DNA from: Amycolatopsis alkalitolerans
Lineage (GTDB): Bacteria > Actinomycetota > Actinomycetes > Mycobacteriales > Pseudonocardiaceae
Reading direction: 5' to 3'
Assembly (NCBI RefSeq): GCF_006152065.1
Contig: NZ_VDFW01000019.1
Coordinates: 62,001 to 126,000 of the forward strand
DNA: 64,000 bases
Below, one piece after another: positions 33,036 to 41,688 of this stretch (position 1 is its first letter; every line of letters starts with the position of its first letter). The notes beneath the pieces were generated by a model. The model worked only from the letters and a program-made list of their open reading frames with translations. It was not told the DNA's origin and did no database searches. Both the position numbers and the translations under genes were made by a program.

Positions 33036-33733
33036 CCGAGGTGCTTGTCTCCCACGAGATTCCCGGCGGCGCGGCCTGGTCCGTGCTCGTACGTGGCGGC
33101 CGGGAGCTGAAGCTCACCGCGCTCGCCGCGGGCGCGAACTGCTCGGCGCTGCTGTTCGCGGCGGGGCATCCGGTGGACCGCCTCAACGTCCCGGACACCC
33201 TGAAGGCGCAGATGAGCGCGCGGATCCACCCGCCGATGGTGCTGATGTCCGATCGCGGGACCGCGTTGTGCTCGGTCACCGGGTCCTCGCTCGACTGGCA
33301 TGACGCGCTGTGCGGGCATTCGTGCGATGCGCACCTCGAGCGGTTCGGTCCGTCGAGCTACACCGCCGGCCGCAACACCTGGCGGCGCTCGGCGCGCGCC
33401 GGGCTGCTCGGTGAACTGCGCAAGCACGGCCGCGGCCCTGCCGACCTGCACGCCTGCGTGAACTTCTTCGCGAAGGCCGCCACGTCCGGCGACGGCACGC
33501 TGACCTTCCTGCCCGGGCATGCGAAGGCGGGCGACTGGGTGACGCTGCGGGCGGAACAGGACGTCCTCGTCGTGCTGTCCACCTCCCCGCATCCGCTCGA
33601 TCCACAATGGACACCGGCGGCGGTGCTGGCCGAGATCGGCCCCGGGGACGCGGCCGGTGACGACGATCCTTCGTGGACCTTCCGTGCCGAGAGCGCGCGG
33701 GCCCTGCGAGCCGCCAAGGAGGTGCTGGCGTGA
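33032..33733 (+). CDS. cgdA: Carboxyguanidine deiminase subunit A (urea carboxylase-associated protein, DUF1989)
   Basis: The 233-residue protein has the DUF1989/UAAP1 pattern: SHEIPGGAAWSVLVRGGREL at 7-26, CSALLFAAGHPVDRLNVPDT, LMSDRGTALCSVTGSSLDWH near 71-90 and CVNFFAKAATSGDGTLTF. With CgdB it forms the deiminase that turns carboxyguanidine into allophanate and ammonia in bacterial guanidine assimilation (established for the family). It overlaps both neighbours by four bases (ATGA, GTGA), which supports equal synthesis with CgdB. The metal-site and catalytic residues are not assigned with certainty from sequence. Confidence 0.9.
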   Translation: MTEVLVSHEIPGGAAWSVLVRGGRELKLTALAAGANCSALLFAAGHPVDRLNVPDTLKAQMSARIHPPMVLMSDRGTALCSVTGSSLDWHDALCGHSCDAHLERFGPSSYTAGRNTWRRSARAGLLGELRKHGRGPADLHACVNFFAKAATSGDGTLTFLPGHAKAGDWVTLRAEQDVLVVLSTSPHPLDPQWTPAAVLAEIGPGDAAGDDDPSWTFRAESARALRAAKEVLA

Positions 33734-34374
33734 CGGCGACCCGGTACGAAAGCACGTTCGACCCGGCGACCGCCGTACTCGACGTGACCGTGGCCGACGG
33801 CGACGGGTATCTCGGCACGATCCCGGCGGGCGGCACCTTCCGGATCGTGGACCTGCACGGGAATCAGGCGGTCGACACCTTGTTCTACGACGCCGCCGAC
33901 ATCGACAACCGCTACAGCGCGATGGACACCGTGCGCGAACAGGGCGCGGCGTACCTGACCACGGGCTCCCGGTTGCTGTCGCTGAACCTCGACGTGCTCG
34001 CGACGATCACCGCCGACACCTGCGGCCGGCACGACACGCTCGGCGGCGCGTGCGCGCAGGAGTCCAATGTGGTCCGTTACGGCGAGCACACCCGCCACCA
34101 GCACGCCTGCCGGGAGACGTTCCTGCGCTACGGCGCACGGGTGGGCATCGGCGCGCGGCAGCTCGGGCACAACATCAACTTCTTCATGAACGTGCCGCTG
34201 ACGGCGGAAGGTGGCCTCACCTTCTCCGACGGGCTGTCCGCGCCGGGCAAGTACGTCGAGGTGCGGGCCGAGCGCGAGCTGTACGTCCTGATCAGCAACT
34301 GCCCGCAGCTCAACAACCCGTGCAACGGTTGGGATCCGACGCCGGTCCGGCTGCTGGGCTGGTGGGACGTATGA
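33730..34374 (+). CDS. cgdB: Carboxyguanidine deiminase subunit B (urea carboxylase-associated protein, DUF1989)
   Basis: The 214-residue protein starts at GTG 33730. Diagnostic segments are PAGGTFRIVDLHGNQAVDTL near 33-52, DIDNRYSAMDTVREQGAAYL, the Cys-containing DTCGRHDTLGGACAQESN near 98-115, HNINFFMNVPLTAEGGLTF and SNCPQLNNPCNGWDPTPVR. It is paralogous to CgdA and forms the heteromeric deiminase with it. The stop overlaps the carboxyltransferase start (ATGA). Confidence 0.9.
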   Translation: MTATRYESTFDPATAVLDVTVADGDGYLGTIPAGGTFRIVDLHGNQAVDTLFYDAADIDNRYSAMDTVREQGAAYLTTGSRLLSLNLDVLATITADTCGRHDTLGGACAQESNVVRYGEHTRHQHACRETFLRYGARVGIGARQLGHNINFFMNVPLTAEGGLTFSDGLSAPGKYVEVRAERELYVLISNCPQLNNPCNGWDPTPVRLLGWWDV

Positions 34375-36386
34375 CCGCGGCGCCGGCCACGACCATGACC
34401 GTGCTCAGCCCCGGAACCCAGACCACGGTGCAGGATCTCGCCGGCCGTGGCGGGATGTGGGACGTCGGCGTACCGCCGTCGGGCGCGTGGGACGACCTGT
34501 CCTTCGCGCTCGCCAACGCCGCCGTCGGCAACCCGCCCGGCGCGGCCGGGCTCGAAGCCGTCGTGACCGGGCCGGTGCTGCGGTTCGACCGGCGGACCAC
34601 GATCTGTCTCACCGGCGCCGCGCCCGAGGCCACTGTGGACAGTAAACCGATCCGGCCCGGGGTGGTGACCACTGGGTCCGTTGTGGACCTCGGCCGGTGC
34701 GGCGGGCCGGGTATGCGGGCCTATCTCGCCGTGGCGGGCGGGCTCGTGGTGCCCGAGGTGTTCGGGAGCAAGGCGACGTTCCTGCTCGGCGGGTTCGGTG
34801 GCCTCGAAGGCCGGGCGCTCGTCGCGCGTGACACGATGGCCGTCGGCCGGACGGAGAATCTCGCCGCGCCCGTCGACGTCGCCTCGCTGCTGCCCGCGAT
34901 GAGTACACAATGGACTGTCCGGGTGCTCGCCGGACCGCACGGCGCGCCCGAACATCTCACACCCGAAGGCGCGGCCGAACTTCTCGGCGCCGGATGGACG
35001 ATCGACCACCGCGCCGACCGGACCGGGGTGCGCCTGGCCGGGCCGGCCCCCCGGTGGGCGCGGCAGGACGGCGGCGAGGCCGGTTTGCACCCGTCGAACA
35101 TCCACGACAGCGCCTATCCGGTCGGCGGGATCATGCTGTCCGGCGACACGCCGGTCGTCGTCGGCCCGGACGGGCCCAGCCTCGGCGGGTTCGTGGTGCC
35201 GTTCACCGTGATCCACGCCGACCGGTGGAAGTTCGCGCAGGCGCGGCCTGGCGACACCGTGCGGCTCGTGCTCGTGGCGCCGGAGGAGGCCGACAACGCC
35301 AACGCGGCCCGAGCGGCGCTGCTGGCGGATCCGCGCGGCGCCGTGGTCGCGGAGTTCGAGCGAACCCTCGCGGGACGGCCCGCTCCCGAGCCCGTGCTTC
35401 CCGCAGCGGGCCCGGAACTGCTGGCCGAACACGGGTTGCTGCTCGAACGCCCGGCCGACGGTGCGGCGCCCGCGCTGGTGATCCGCCGCGCCGGCGACCA
35501 CCATGTGCTCGCCGAAGCCGGGCCGCCGGTCCTCGATCTGCGCGTGCGCGTCTGGGTTCACCTGCTCGCCCAGGCGCTGCGCGCGGCAGCACCGGACGGG
35601 GTCGCCGAACTCGTCGAGGGTGTCCGTTCGCTGCTGGTGCGGGTGGATCCGGACCGGCTCCCGCTCGCGAAGCTCGCCGGCCTGCTCGGGGAACTCGCCG
35701 CCGGGGTGCCGGATCCGGCGGGCGTCACGCTCGACGTGCGGGAGGTGACGCTGCCGATCGCGTTCGACCATCCGGCCGCACACGAAGCGATGGCGCGCTA
35801 CGCCCGCTCGGTCCGTCCCGACGCGCCGTGGTGCCCGGACAACGTCGAGTTCATCCGGCGCATCAACGATCTCGGCGAGCGCGACGAAGTGTTCCGCGTC
35901 GTGCGCGACGCCACGTACCTCGTGATCGGGCTGGGCGACGTGTACCTCGGTGCGCCGGTCGCGCTGCCGATCGACCCGCGGCACCGCCTGGTCACCACGA
36001 AGTACGATCCGGCGCGCACCTGGACCCCGCAGAACGCGGTCGGCATCGGCGGGGTGTACCTGTGCGTGTACGGCATGGAGGGCCCCGGCGGCTACCAGCT
36101 GGTCGGCCGGACGGTCCCGGTGTGGCGGCATGTGCCCGGCTCGGCCGAACCGCCCTGGCTGCTGCGCCAGTTCGACCGGCTGCGGTTCTCCCCCGTCAGC
36201 GCCGGGGAACTGGCGGATCTGCGGGCGGAGGTCAAGGCGGGCAAGGCACTCGAGACCAGACCAGCTCGGTTCTCACTGTCCGAAGTGGACGAGCTGGAAA
36301 CGCGGCACCGCGCGGAGATCGAGCTGTTCCGCAAGAGCAGGCAAGCGGCGTTCGACGCCGAGCGGGAAAGGTGGCGGGCTCGATGA
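34371..36386 (+). CDS. Carboxyltransferase part of guanidine/urea carboxylase (KipA-KipI fusion without BC and BCCP domains)
   Basis: The 671-residue protein consists of the two halves of the urea/guanidine carboxylase carboxyltransferase: a PxpC/KipA-like domain (LSPGTQTTVQDLAGRGGMWD at about 10-29 to near 320) and a PxpB/KipI-like domain (about 370-600, with RINDLGERDEVFRVVRDATY, PIDPRHRLVTTKYDPARTWT, VYGMEGPGGYQLVGRTVPVW). It ends with the helix FRKSRQAAFDAERERW that normally leads into the biotin carrier domain. A full carboxylase is about 1,200 residues, with an ATP-grasp biotin carboxylase in front and a biotinyl AMKM motif at the end. Both are missing, and no neighbour supplies them. 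They must come from elsewhere, or carboxylation is lost. Confidence 0.85.
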   Translation: MTAAPATTMTVLSPGTQTTVQDLAGRGGMWDVGVPPSGAWDDLSFALANAAVGNPPGAAGLEAVVTGPVLRFDRRTTICLTGAAPEATVDSKPIRPGVVTTGSVVDLGRCGGPGMRAYLAVAGGLVVPEVFGSKATFLLGGFGGLEGRALVARDTMAVGRTENLAAPVDVASLLPAMSTQWTVRVLAGPHGAPEHLTPEGAAELLGAGWTIDHRADRTGVRLAGPAPRWARQDGGEAGLHPSNIHDSAYPVGGIMLSGDTPVVVGPDGPSLGGFVVPFTVIHADRWKFAQARPGDTVRLVLVAPEEADNANAARAALLADPRGAVVAEFERTLAGRPAPEPVLPAAGPELLAEHGLLLERPADGAAPALVIRRAGDHHVLAEAGPPVLDLRVRVWVHLLAQALRAAAPDGVAELVEGVRSLLVRVDPDRLPLAKLAGLLGELAAGVPDPAGVTLDVREVTLPIAFDHPAAHEAMARYARSVRPDAPWCPDNVEFIRRINDLGERDEVFRVVRDATYLVIGLGDVYLGAPVALPIDPRHRLVTTKYDPARTWTPQNAVGIGGVYLCVYGMEGPGGYQLVGRTVPVWRHVPGSAEPPWLLRQFDRLRFSPVSAGELADLRAEVKAGKALETRPARFSLSEVDELETRHRAEIELFRKSRQAAFDAERERWRAR

Positions 36387-38014
36387 ACCTGAAGGCCGTG
36401 CGGGACATCGGCCAGCCCGCGTTCATCACCGTCCTCGACGAACCACCGGCGTCCGTTCCGGACGGACCACTGGCCGGGATCCCGTTCGCGGTCAAGGACA
36501 ACATCGATATCGCCGGGGTGCCGACCACGGCGGCCTGCCCGGACCTCACCGCGCCCGCGACCGAAACCGCATTCGCGGTGCGGCGGCTTCAGGCGCGGGG
36601 CGCGGTGCCGGTCGGCAAGACGAACATGGACCAGTTCGCGACCGGGCTCGTCGGCACCCGCTCCCCGTACGGGGCGTGTCACAGCGCCTTCTCCCCCGAG
36701 CATGTCAGCGGTGGCAGCAGCTCCGGGAGCGCGATCGCCGTGGCCCTCGGCGCGGTGCCGTTCGCGCTCGGGACCGACACGGCCGGCAGCGGCCGGGTGC
36801 CGGCGGCCTTCAACGGCCTGGTCGGGGTCAAACCGACCCGGGGCCTGGTCTCGACGCGCGGGGTGCTGCCGGCCTGCCCGTCCCTGGACTGCGTCACGAC
36901 GCTGACCAGGACCGTGGGCGACGCCCGCCCGGTGCTCGACGCACTGATCGCCTACGACGCGGATGATCCGTACTCGCGCCCGATGCCCGCGCTGCTGCCG
37001 CCGGGCGTGGCGCGGCAGATGCGGGTCGTCGCGGTGCCGGACGGGCCGCTCGAACTGGACCCGGAGCACCAGGAGGCATGGACCGCGGCGCTCACGCACG
37101 CGGCGAAGATCGCGCACGTGGTACCGGTGAACGTCGAGCCGTTCCTCGCGGCGGCGCGGTTGCTGTACGAATCGGCGTTCGTCGCGGAGCGGTTCGCCGC
37201 CTTCGGGCACCTGCTCGGTGACGGCGCCGATCCGGCCGTGCGGCGGATCGTGCTCGGCGCGGAGCGGTTCTCCGGCGCGGACGCGTTCCGCGGCCTGCAC
37301 GAACTCGCCCGGCTGCGGCTGGTGGCCGAGCTGGCCTTCACCGGCGTGGACGCGTTGCTGCTGCCGGTCACCCCGGGCCATCCGACGCTGGCGGAGGTCG
37401 CGACTGATCCGATCGGGGCGAACTCGCGACTGGGGGTGTTCACGAACATGGCGAACCTGCTCGATCTGTGCGCGGTCGCGGTCCCCGCGGGTCTCCGGCC
37501 CGACGGGCTGCCCTTCGGCGTGCAACTGCTCGCGCCCGCGTTCGCCGACGCGCCGCTGCTCGATCTGGCGGCGCGGTGGAACGGTGAGCCCGCCGGCCCG
37601 CCGGCCGGCCGGGCGCTCCTCGCCGTCGCGGGCGCGCACCTGACGGGCCAGCCCGCGAACGCCGATCTCGTGCGGCTCGGCGGTGTCCTGCACAGCCGGG
37701 CGAGGACCGGGCCCGGCCACCGGATGTACACCGTGGACGGCCCGTTCCCCCGGCCCGGCCTGGTGCGCACCGGCGACGGTCCCGCGGCGGGGCTCGAACT
37801 CGAGGTGTGGGACCTGCCGCACGACGCGATCGGCGCACTGCTGCCAACGATCGCCGAGCCACTGCACCTGGGCCCGCTCACCCTCGACGACGGCAGCACC
37901 GTCCTGGGCTTCGTCGCCGACAGCGCGTGCGCCGACCCCACCCGGGACATCACCTCCCACGGCAGCTGGCGTGCTTACCTGCGTGCCGTGAGGGACCCCC
38001 TCACGGCCGTATAG
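36383..38014 (+). CDS. atzF: Allophanate hydrolase
   Basis: The 543-residue amidase-signature enzyme starts at ATG 36383 within an ATGA overlap. The Ser-cisSer-Lys triad is Lys38 (PFAVKDNID), Ser112 (VSGGSSSGSA) and Ser136 (TDTAGSGRVP). The C-terminal domain (about 430-543) with SRARTGPGHRMYTVDGPFPR and TSHGSWRAYL is the allophanate hydrolase C-terminal domain. It splits allophanate to two ammonia and carbon dioxide, the last step of guanidine use. Its last codons form one arm of a 19-bp inverted repeat. Confidence 0.92.
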   Translation: MNLKAVRDIGQPAFITVLDEPPASVPDGPLAGIPFAVKDNIDIAGVPTTAACPDLTAPATETAFAVRRLQARGAVPVGKTNMDQFATGLVGTRSPYGACHSAFSPEHVSGGSSSGSAIAVALGAVPFALGTDTAGSGRVPAAFNGLVGVKPTRGLVSTRGVLPACPSLDCVTTLTRTVGDARPVLDALIAYDADDPYSRPMPALLPPGVARQMRVVAVPDGPLELDPEHQEAWTAALTHAAKIAHVVPVNVEPFLAAARLLYESAFVAERFAAFGHLLGDGADPAVRRIVLGAERFSGADAFRGLHELARLRLVAELAFTGVDALLLPVTPGHPTLAEVATDPIGANSRLGVFTNMANLLDLCAVAVPAGLRPDGLPFGVQLLAPAFADAPLLDLAARWNGEPAGPPAGRALLAVAGAHLTGQPANADLVRLGGVLHSRARTGPGHRMYTVDGPFPRPGLVRTGDGPAAGLELEVWDLPHDAIGALLPTIAEPLHLGPLTLDDGSTVLGFVADSACADPTRDITSHGSWRAYLRAVRDPLTAV

Positions 38015-38037
38015 GGCATGAGGGGGTCCCTCACGGC
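37985..38037. repeat. 19-bp perfect inverted repeat at the end of the guanidine operon
   Basis: The arms at 37985-38003 and 38019-38037 are perfect reverse complements (core GTGAGGGACCCCCTCA) around a 15-base loop containing the atzF stop (38012-38014). The core is itself close to palindromic, GAGGGACCCCCTC. It could terminate transcription without a T-run. The length and symmetry also suggest a dispersed genomic repeat that inserted at the gene end and now supplies the last six codons. Confidence 0.65.
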
Positions 38038-38168
38038 ATTTCAGGTGGCCTCCGGCCGGGCTCGGTTGCGCGCGGCGGGCGTGGTTCGATCTCGGTATGG
38101 GGGATCCGGAAGCACGCTCGCCGTCGGCCGCGAGACACTGGACACCGGACGGTGTTCGGAGGTGCACG

Positions 38169-39407
38169 ATGGGCGCTGACAACGGCCACGCCGGGGACGG
38201 GCCGCCCCCACCAGCGGACACGGCGGACGCGCCGCGGCCCGCGACGAGCCCGGACGGTGCCGCGCCCCGCCCTGACCTGCGCGACGCCGCGGGTGCCGTC
38301 CCGTGGCGGATGCGGGTCGCGGCGGCGCTGAGCTGGCGGTTCCTGCTCATCATCGCCGCTGTCGGGGTGATCGCCTGGGTCCTGGGCTACCTGTCGGCGG
38401 TCACCATCCCGGTCGGCATCGCGCTGCTGGTGTCCGCGCTGTTCGCCCCGCTCGTCGACCGGCTCGTGAAGTGGAAGGTGCCGCGGTCGCTCGCGACGCT
38501 GATCGCCATCGTGGTCGGGCTGGTCGCGGTCGGCGGGCTGCTCACGCTGGTCATCACCACGATCGCGGCGAGCCTGCCGCAGTTGCAGGCCCAGCTCTCG
38601 GCGAGCCTCGGCAACATCAACGACTGGCTGCAACGCGGTCCCCTCCACCTCTCGCGCGACCAGCTCCAGCAGGTCATCGACCGGACGATCGGCGCGCTGC
38701 GCGGCAACTCCTCGGAGCTGGTCACCCGGGCGCTGAGCACCGCGACCACGATCGGCACCACCCTCACCCAGGCCCTGCTCGCGCTGTTCACGCTGATCTT
38801 CTTCCTGTACGGCGGTTCGCAGGTGTGGAACTTCGTGCTGCGCGCCGTCCCGCGCGGTGTGCGCGCCCAGGCCGACGTCGCGGGCCGGCGCGGTTTCGCG
38901 TCGCTCGTCAGCTACGTCCGGGCGACCGTGGCGGTGGCGTGCGTGGACGCGGTGTGCATCGGCATCGGGATCTGGCTCGTCGGCGTTCCCCTCGCGGTGC
39001 CGCTCGCCGCGATCATCTTCATCGGCGCCTTCATCCCGATCATCGGCGCGGTCGCGGCCGGCACGGTCGCCGTCCTGGTCGCGCTGGTGGCCAACGGGAT
39101 CGTCGCCGCGCTGATCGTGCTGGCCATCCTCATCGCGGTGATGCAGCTGGAAAGCCATGTGCTGCAACCGTTCCTGCTCGGCCGCGCGGTCCGGCTGCAC
39201 CCGCTGGCCGTGGTGCTCGCGATCGCGATCGGGGTCGAGGTGTCCGGGATCGTCGGCGCGCTGCTCGCCGTCCCGATCCTGTCCGTGATCAAGTCCGCGG
39301 TCGGTTCGCTGCTGCACGACCCGGAACTCGACCCCGCCGGGGTCAACGCGCTCCACCCGCGGAGCGCCCGCCCTCAGCCGGAACAGAAGCAGCCCGAGAA
39401 CGACTGA
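38169..39407 (+). CDS. AI-2E-family (YdiK/PerM-like) transporter
   Basis: The start is ATG 38169, preferred over ATG 38097 because GGAGG lies seven bases upstream. The 412-residue protein has a Pro/Asp-rich cytoplasmic N-terminus of about 65 residues, then about eight helices: SWRFLLIIAAVGVIAWVLGY, the motif IPVGIALLVSALFAPLVDRL, LFTLIFFLYGGSQVW, and IIFIGAFIPIIGAVAAGTVA near 300, with the family motif VMQLESHVLQPFLLGRAVRL. Members export autoinducer-2 or exchange Na+/H+ in the few studied cases; most are uncharacterised. The last 65 bases overlap the convergent MFS gene. Confidence 0.87.
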   Translation: MGADNGHAGDGPPPPADTADAPRPATSPDGAAPRPDLRDAAGAVPWRMRVAAALSWRFLLIIAAVGVIAWVLGYLSAVTIPVGIALLVSALFAPLVDRLVKWKVPRSLATLIAIVVGLVAVGGLLTLVITTIAASLPQLQAQLSASLGNINDWLQRGPLHLSRDQLQQVIDRTIGALRGNSSELVTRALSTATTIGTTLTQALLALFTLIFFLYGGSQVWNFVLRAVPRGVRAQADVAGRRGFASLVSYVRATVAVACVDAVCIGIGIWLVGVPLAVPLAAIIFIGAFIPIIGAVAAGTVAVLVALVANGIVAALIVLAILIAVMQLESHVLQPFLLGRAVRLHPLAVVLAIAIGVEVSGIVGALLAVPILSVIKSAVGSLLHDPELDPAGVNALHPRSARPQPEQKQPEND

Positions 39408-40560
39408 GCAGGGCGAGCGCCACCGCGGCGAGGGCGGCCACCCCCGCCGCGAACACCACCCCGGAGATGATCAGGCCGAACGCGGTCGCCGCGGCGCCCA
39501 CGCCGACCACGGGAAGCGTGATCCCGATGTACAGCACGAAGAAGTAGGTCGAGGTGAGCTCGCCGCGCTGCCGGGCCGGGGCGGCCGACGTGAGCGCGAT
39601 GAGCCCCGCCCGGAAGCCCATGCCCTGCCCGAATCCGGCGATCACCGCGCCGCCGAGCAGTGCGGCGAGCGACGCGAGCGGCAGGCTCGCGCCGATCAGC
39701 ACCATCCCGGCGATGAGACCCGCGCAGCCGAGGATCATCGCACGGCGTTCGGTGAGCCGGGCGGACGTGACCTGCCCCGCCGTCGAGGCGGCGAACACGG
39801 ACAGGACCACGACGCCGGTCAACGCGCGGTTCGTGTCGTGCAGCACGGTGCTCAGGAACGCCGGTGACACCCCGGTGAACAGGCCCAGCACCGCGAAACC
39901 CGCGAACCCGGCGATCGCGGCGCGCGCGAAGGTCGCCCGCACACCCGCGGGAACGGTGATCCGCTGGAGCGCGAGCCGCGGACGCGGCGCGCGCTCGACG
40001 GGTTCGGGCACCAGGGCGACGCCGATCGACGCGAGCACCACGAGCCCGAGATCGACGGCGTAAGGCAGGCGCAGCGGCGCCGGGGCGTACTGCCCGAGCA
40101 CCCCCGCCACCAGCGGGCCGAGCCCGAGACCACCCATGTTCGCCGCGGCCGCGACGAGCCCGGCGCGCGCCTTGTCCGGCGCGACGTCAACCACGGCCGC
40201 GGTGGCGGTCCCCGCGAAGATCCCGGCCGAGAACCCGGACAGGATGCGCCCGGCGAACAGCCACCCCGTCGTGCCCGCGAAGAGGAACACGAGCGCGGAC
40301 GCGCCGGACAGCGCCAGCCCCGCCTGCAGCATCGGGCGCCGCCCGAGTTCGTCCGACCAGCGGCCGGTGAGCAGCAGGGCCGCGATCACCCCGACCGCGT
40401 AAGTGGCGAACACGAGCGTCGTGACCAGCTCGCCGAAACCGAGAACACGCTGGTACTCGGGATAGAGCGGGGTCGGCAGGGTGGTACCGAGCATCGCCGT
40501 GGTGAACGCCGCCGCCAGCACCACGACAGCTGTCCACCCGCGCCCCGCGATCGCCACCAT
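39343..40560 (-). CDS. MFS exporter, 12-TM drug:H+ antiporter type
   Basis: The 405-residue protein (ATG 40560; GTG 40563 also possible) has about 12 helices: TTAMLGTTLPTPLYPEYQRV, motif A LLTGRWSDELGRRPMLQAGL, GFSAGIFAGTATAAVVDVAP and ANMGGLGLGPLVAGVLGQYA. It follows the TetR gene by 38 bases on the same strand, so its expression is presumably relieved when TetR binds an inducer. The C-terminus is Ser/Arg-rich and encoded antisense to the AI-2E gene end. Substrate unknown. Confidence 0.86.
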   Translation of the reverse strand: MVAIAGRGWTAVVVLAAAFTTAMLGTTLPTPLYPEYQRVLGFGELVTTLVFATYAVGVIAALLLTGRWSDELGRRPMLQAGLALSGASALVFLFAGTTGWLFAGRILSGFSAGIFAGTATAAVVDVAPDKARAGLVAAAANMGGLGLGPLVAGVLGQYAPAPLRLPYAVDLGLVVLASIGVALVPEPVERAPRPRLALQRITVPAGVRATFARAAIAGFAGFAVLGLFTGVSPAFLSTVLHDTNRALTGVVVLSVFAASTAGQVTSARLTERRAMILGCAGLIAGMVLIGASLPLASLAALLGGAVIAGFGQGMGFRAGLIALTSAAPARQRGELTSTYFFVLYIGITLPVVGVGAAATAFGLIISGVVFAAGVAALAAVALALLSRSRAASVPAEGGRSAGGAR

Positions 40561-40598
40561 CACTCACGACCCTCGCCCCGCGGGCGGCGCCACGCAAG

Positions 40599-41231
40599 TC
40601 AGGGCTCCAGGACCTCCTGCGCGACGAGCGCGGTGACCCAGTTCTGCCACCGCGCGGCACTCCACCCGCGTTCGCCGGTCACGAGGAGGTACACCTCGGG
40701 GCTGACGAGCGTGAAGATGATGTCCGCCGCCTTCGCGACGGTCAGGCCCGGTCGCAGGGCCTTCTTCGCGGCAAGGATCTCGGCCAGCGTGCGGTGCGCG
40801 ACGTAGCGCTGGTCCTGGTTGACGCGCCATTGCGCGGCCATGTCCGGATCGGCGCCGGCCGCGTCCCGCACCACCGACAGCAGCGGTGCGACCCTGCCGT
40901 AGACGGCGCGACTGTTGCGCAACCAGATCGCGACCGCCCGGCGCGGGTCTGGCTCCTCGCGAACCCGCCGCAGCCAGGGGCGATCGAGCAGCGGAACCGG
41001 GGCGTCGTCGCCGACGGAGCTGACGTCCATCACTTCCTTGAGCACCGTGGCCTTGTTGCGGAAGTGGAAGTACACCGTCTGCACCGCCACCCCGGCGCGC
41101 AGCGCGATCTGGTCGAGCGTGGTCGCGGCGTACCCCTGCCCGAGGAACAGTTCGCGGGCGGACTCGATGATGCGCGACCGCGTGGCGCGGGCCTGCGCGG
41201 TACGGCGGTTGGTCTTGACAGGCTCGCTCAC
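40599..41231 (-). CDS. TetR-family repressor
   Basis: The 210-residue protein starts at GTG 41231. The N-terminal wHTH is typical: RSRIIESARELFLGQGYAAT, LDQIALRAGVAVQTVYFHF and NKATVLKEVMD. The ligand domain (about 75-210) has no recognisable specificity. It leads the TetR-MFS operon and is divergent from the VOC and cupin genes; the CTAGAG repeats in the 61-base gap are its likely target and would allow control of both directions. Confidence 0.88.
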   Translation of the reverse strand: MSEPVKTNRRTAQARATRSRIIESARELFLGQGYAATTLDQIALRAGVAVQTVYFHFRNKATVLKEVMDVSSVGDDAPVPLLDRPWLRRVREEPDPRRAVAIWLRNSRAVYGRVAPLLSVVRDAAGADPDMAAQWRVNQDQRYVAHRTLAEILAAKKALRPGLTVAKAADIIFTLVSPEVYLLVTGERGWSAARWQNWVTALVAQEVLEP

Positions 41232-41243
41232 TCGCTAGATGCT

Positions 41244-41275
41244 ACTCTAACGAATCTCGCTAGAGACGGCTCTAG
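41244..41275. promoter_or_regulatory. TetR operator candidates
   Basis: CTAGAG-ACGG-CTCTAG at 41260-41275 is a perfect inverted repeat. An overlapping CTCTA (41245-41249) with TAGAG (41261-41265) makes a second, wider repeat, and GCTAGA at 41234-41239 is a further partial copy. They fill the gap between the divergent TetR (41231) and VOC (41293) starts. Confidence 0.6.
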
Positions 41276-41292
41276 TGAATCTTGGAGGGGCC

Positions 41293-41688
41293 ATGGACAC
41301 CACCCTCGCCGGTTTCCATCACGTGAAACTGCCGGTCTCCGATGTCCGGCGCAGCCTGGAGTGGTACGAACGCGTTCTCGGGTTCCGGATCCAGCTTGAG
41401 TTCGTCGAGGACGGGGTACTCGAGGGGGTGGCGCTGACCGATCCGGGTGAGACGGTCAGCCTCGCGCTGCGCCACGATCCGGCGCACGTCGGGGGCTTCA
41501 CCGGATTCGATCCGATCGCGCTGTGCGTACCCACCGCCGACGCGTTGCGCGCGTGGCAGCGGCGCCTGGACGATCTCGGCGAGGCGCACGGCGGGATCGC
41601 CCAGGGACACGTGGGATCCGTGCTCATGGGGCTGCGCGATCCGGACGGGATCGAGATCCGCTTCTACTGCCCCGGCGGTGCGGCATGA
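41293..41688 (+). CDS. VOC-family (glyoxalase/dioxygenase-like) protein
   Basis: The 131-residue protein (ATG 41293, GGAGGGG upstream) is a two-module VOC protein: GFHHVKLPVSDVRRSLEWYE at 7-26 with a metal-ligand-type His, RVLGFRIQLEF, and DPDGIEIRFYC at the C-terminus with the second ligand Glu. It overlaps the cupin gene by an ATGA. Both may handle the ligand sensed by the divergent TetR. The reaction is not predictable. Confidence 0.82.
   Translation: MDTTLAGFHHVKLPVSDVRRSLEWYERVLGFRIQLEFVEDGVLEGVALTDPGETVSLALRHDPAHVGGFTGFDPIALCVPTADALRAWQRRLDDLGEAHGGIAQGHVGSVLMGLRDPDGIEIRFYCPGGAA

Noticed and set aside
34371-36386. 5-oxoprolinase subunits PxpB/PxpC
   Set aside because: The domains are fused in the order and with the linker of urea/guanidine carboxylase, and lie between cgdAB and allophanate hydrolase; no PxpA gene is near.
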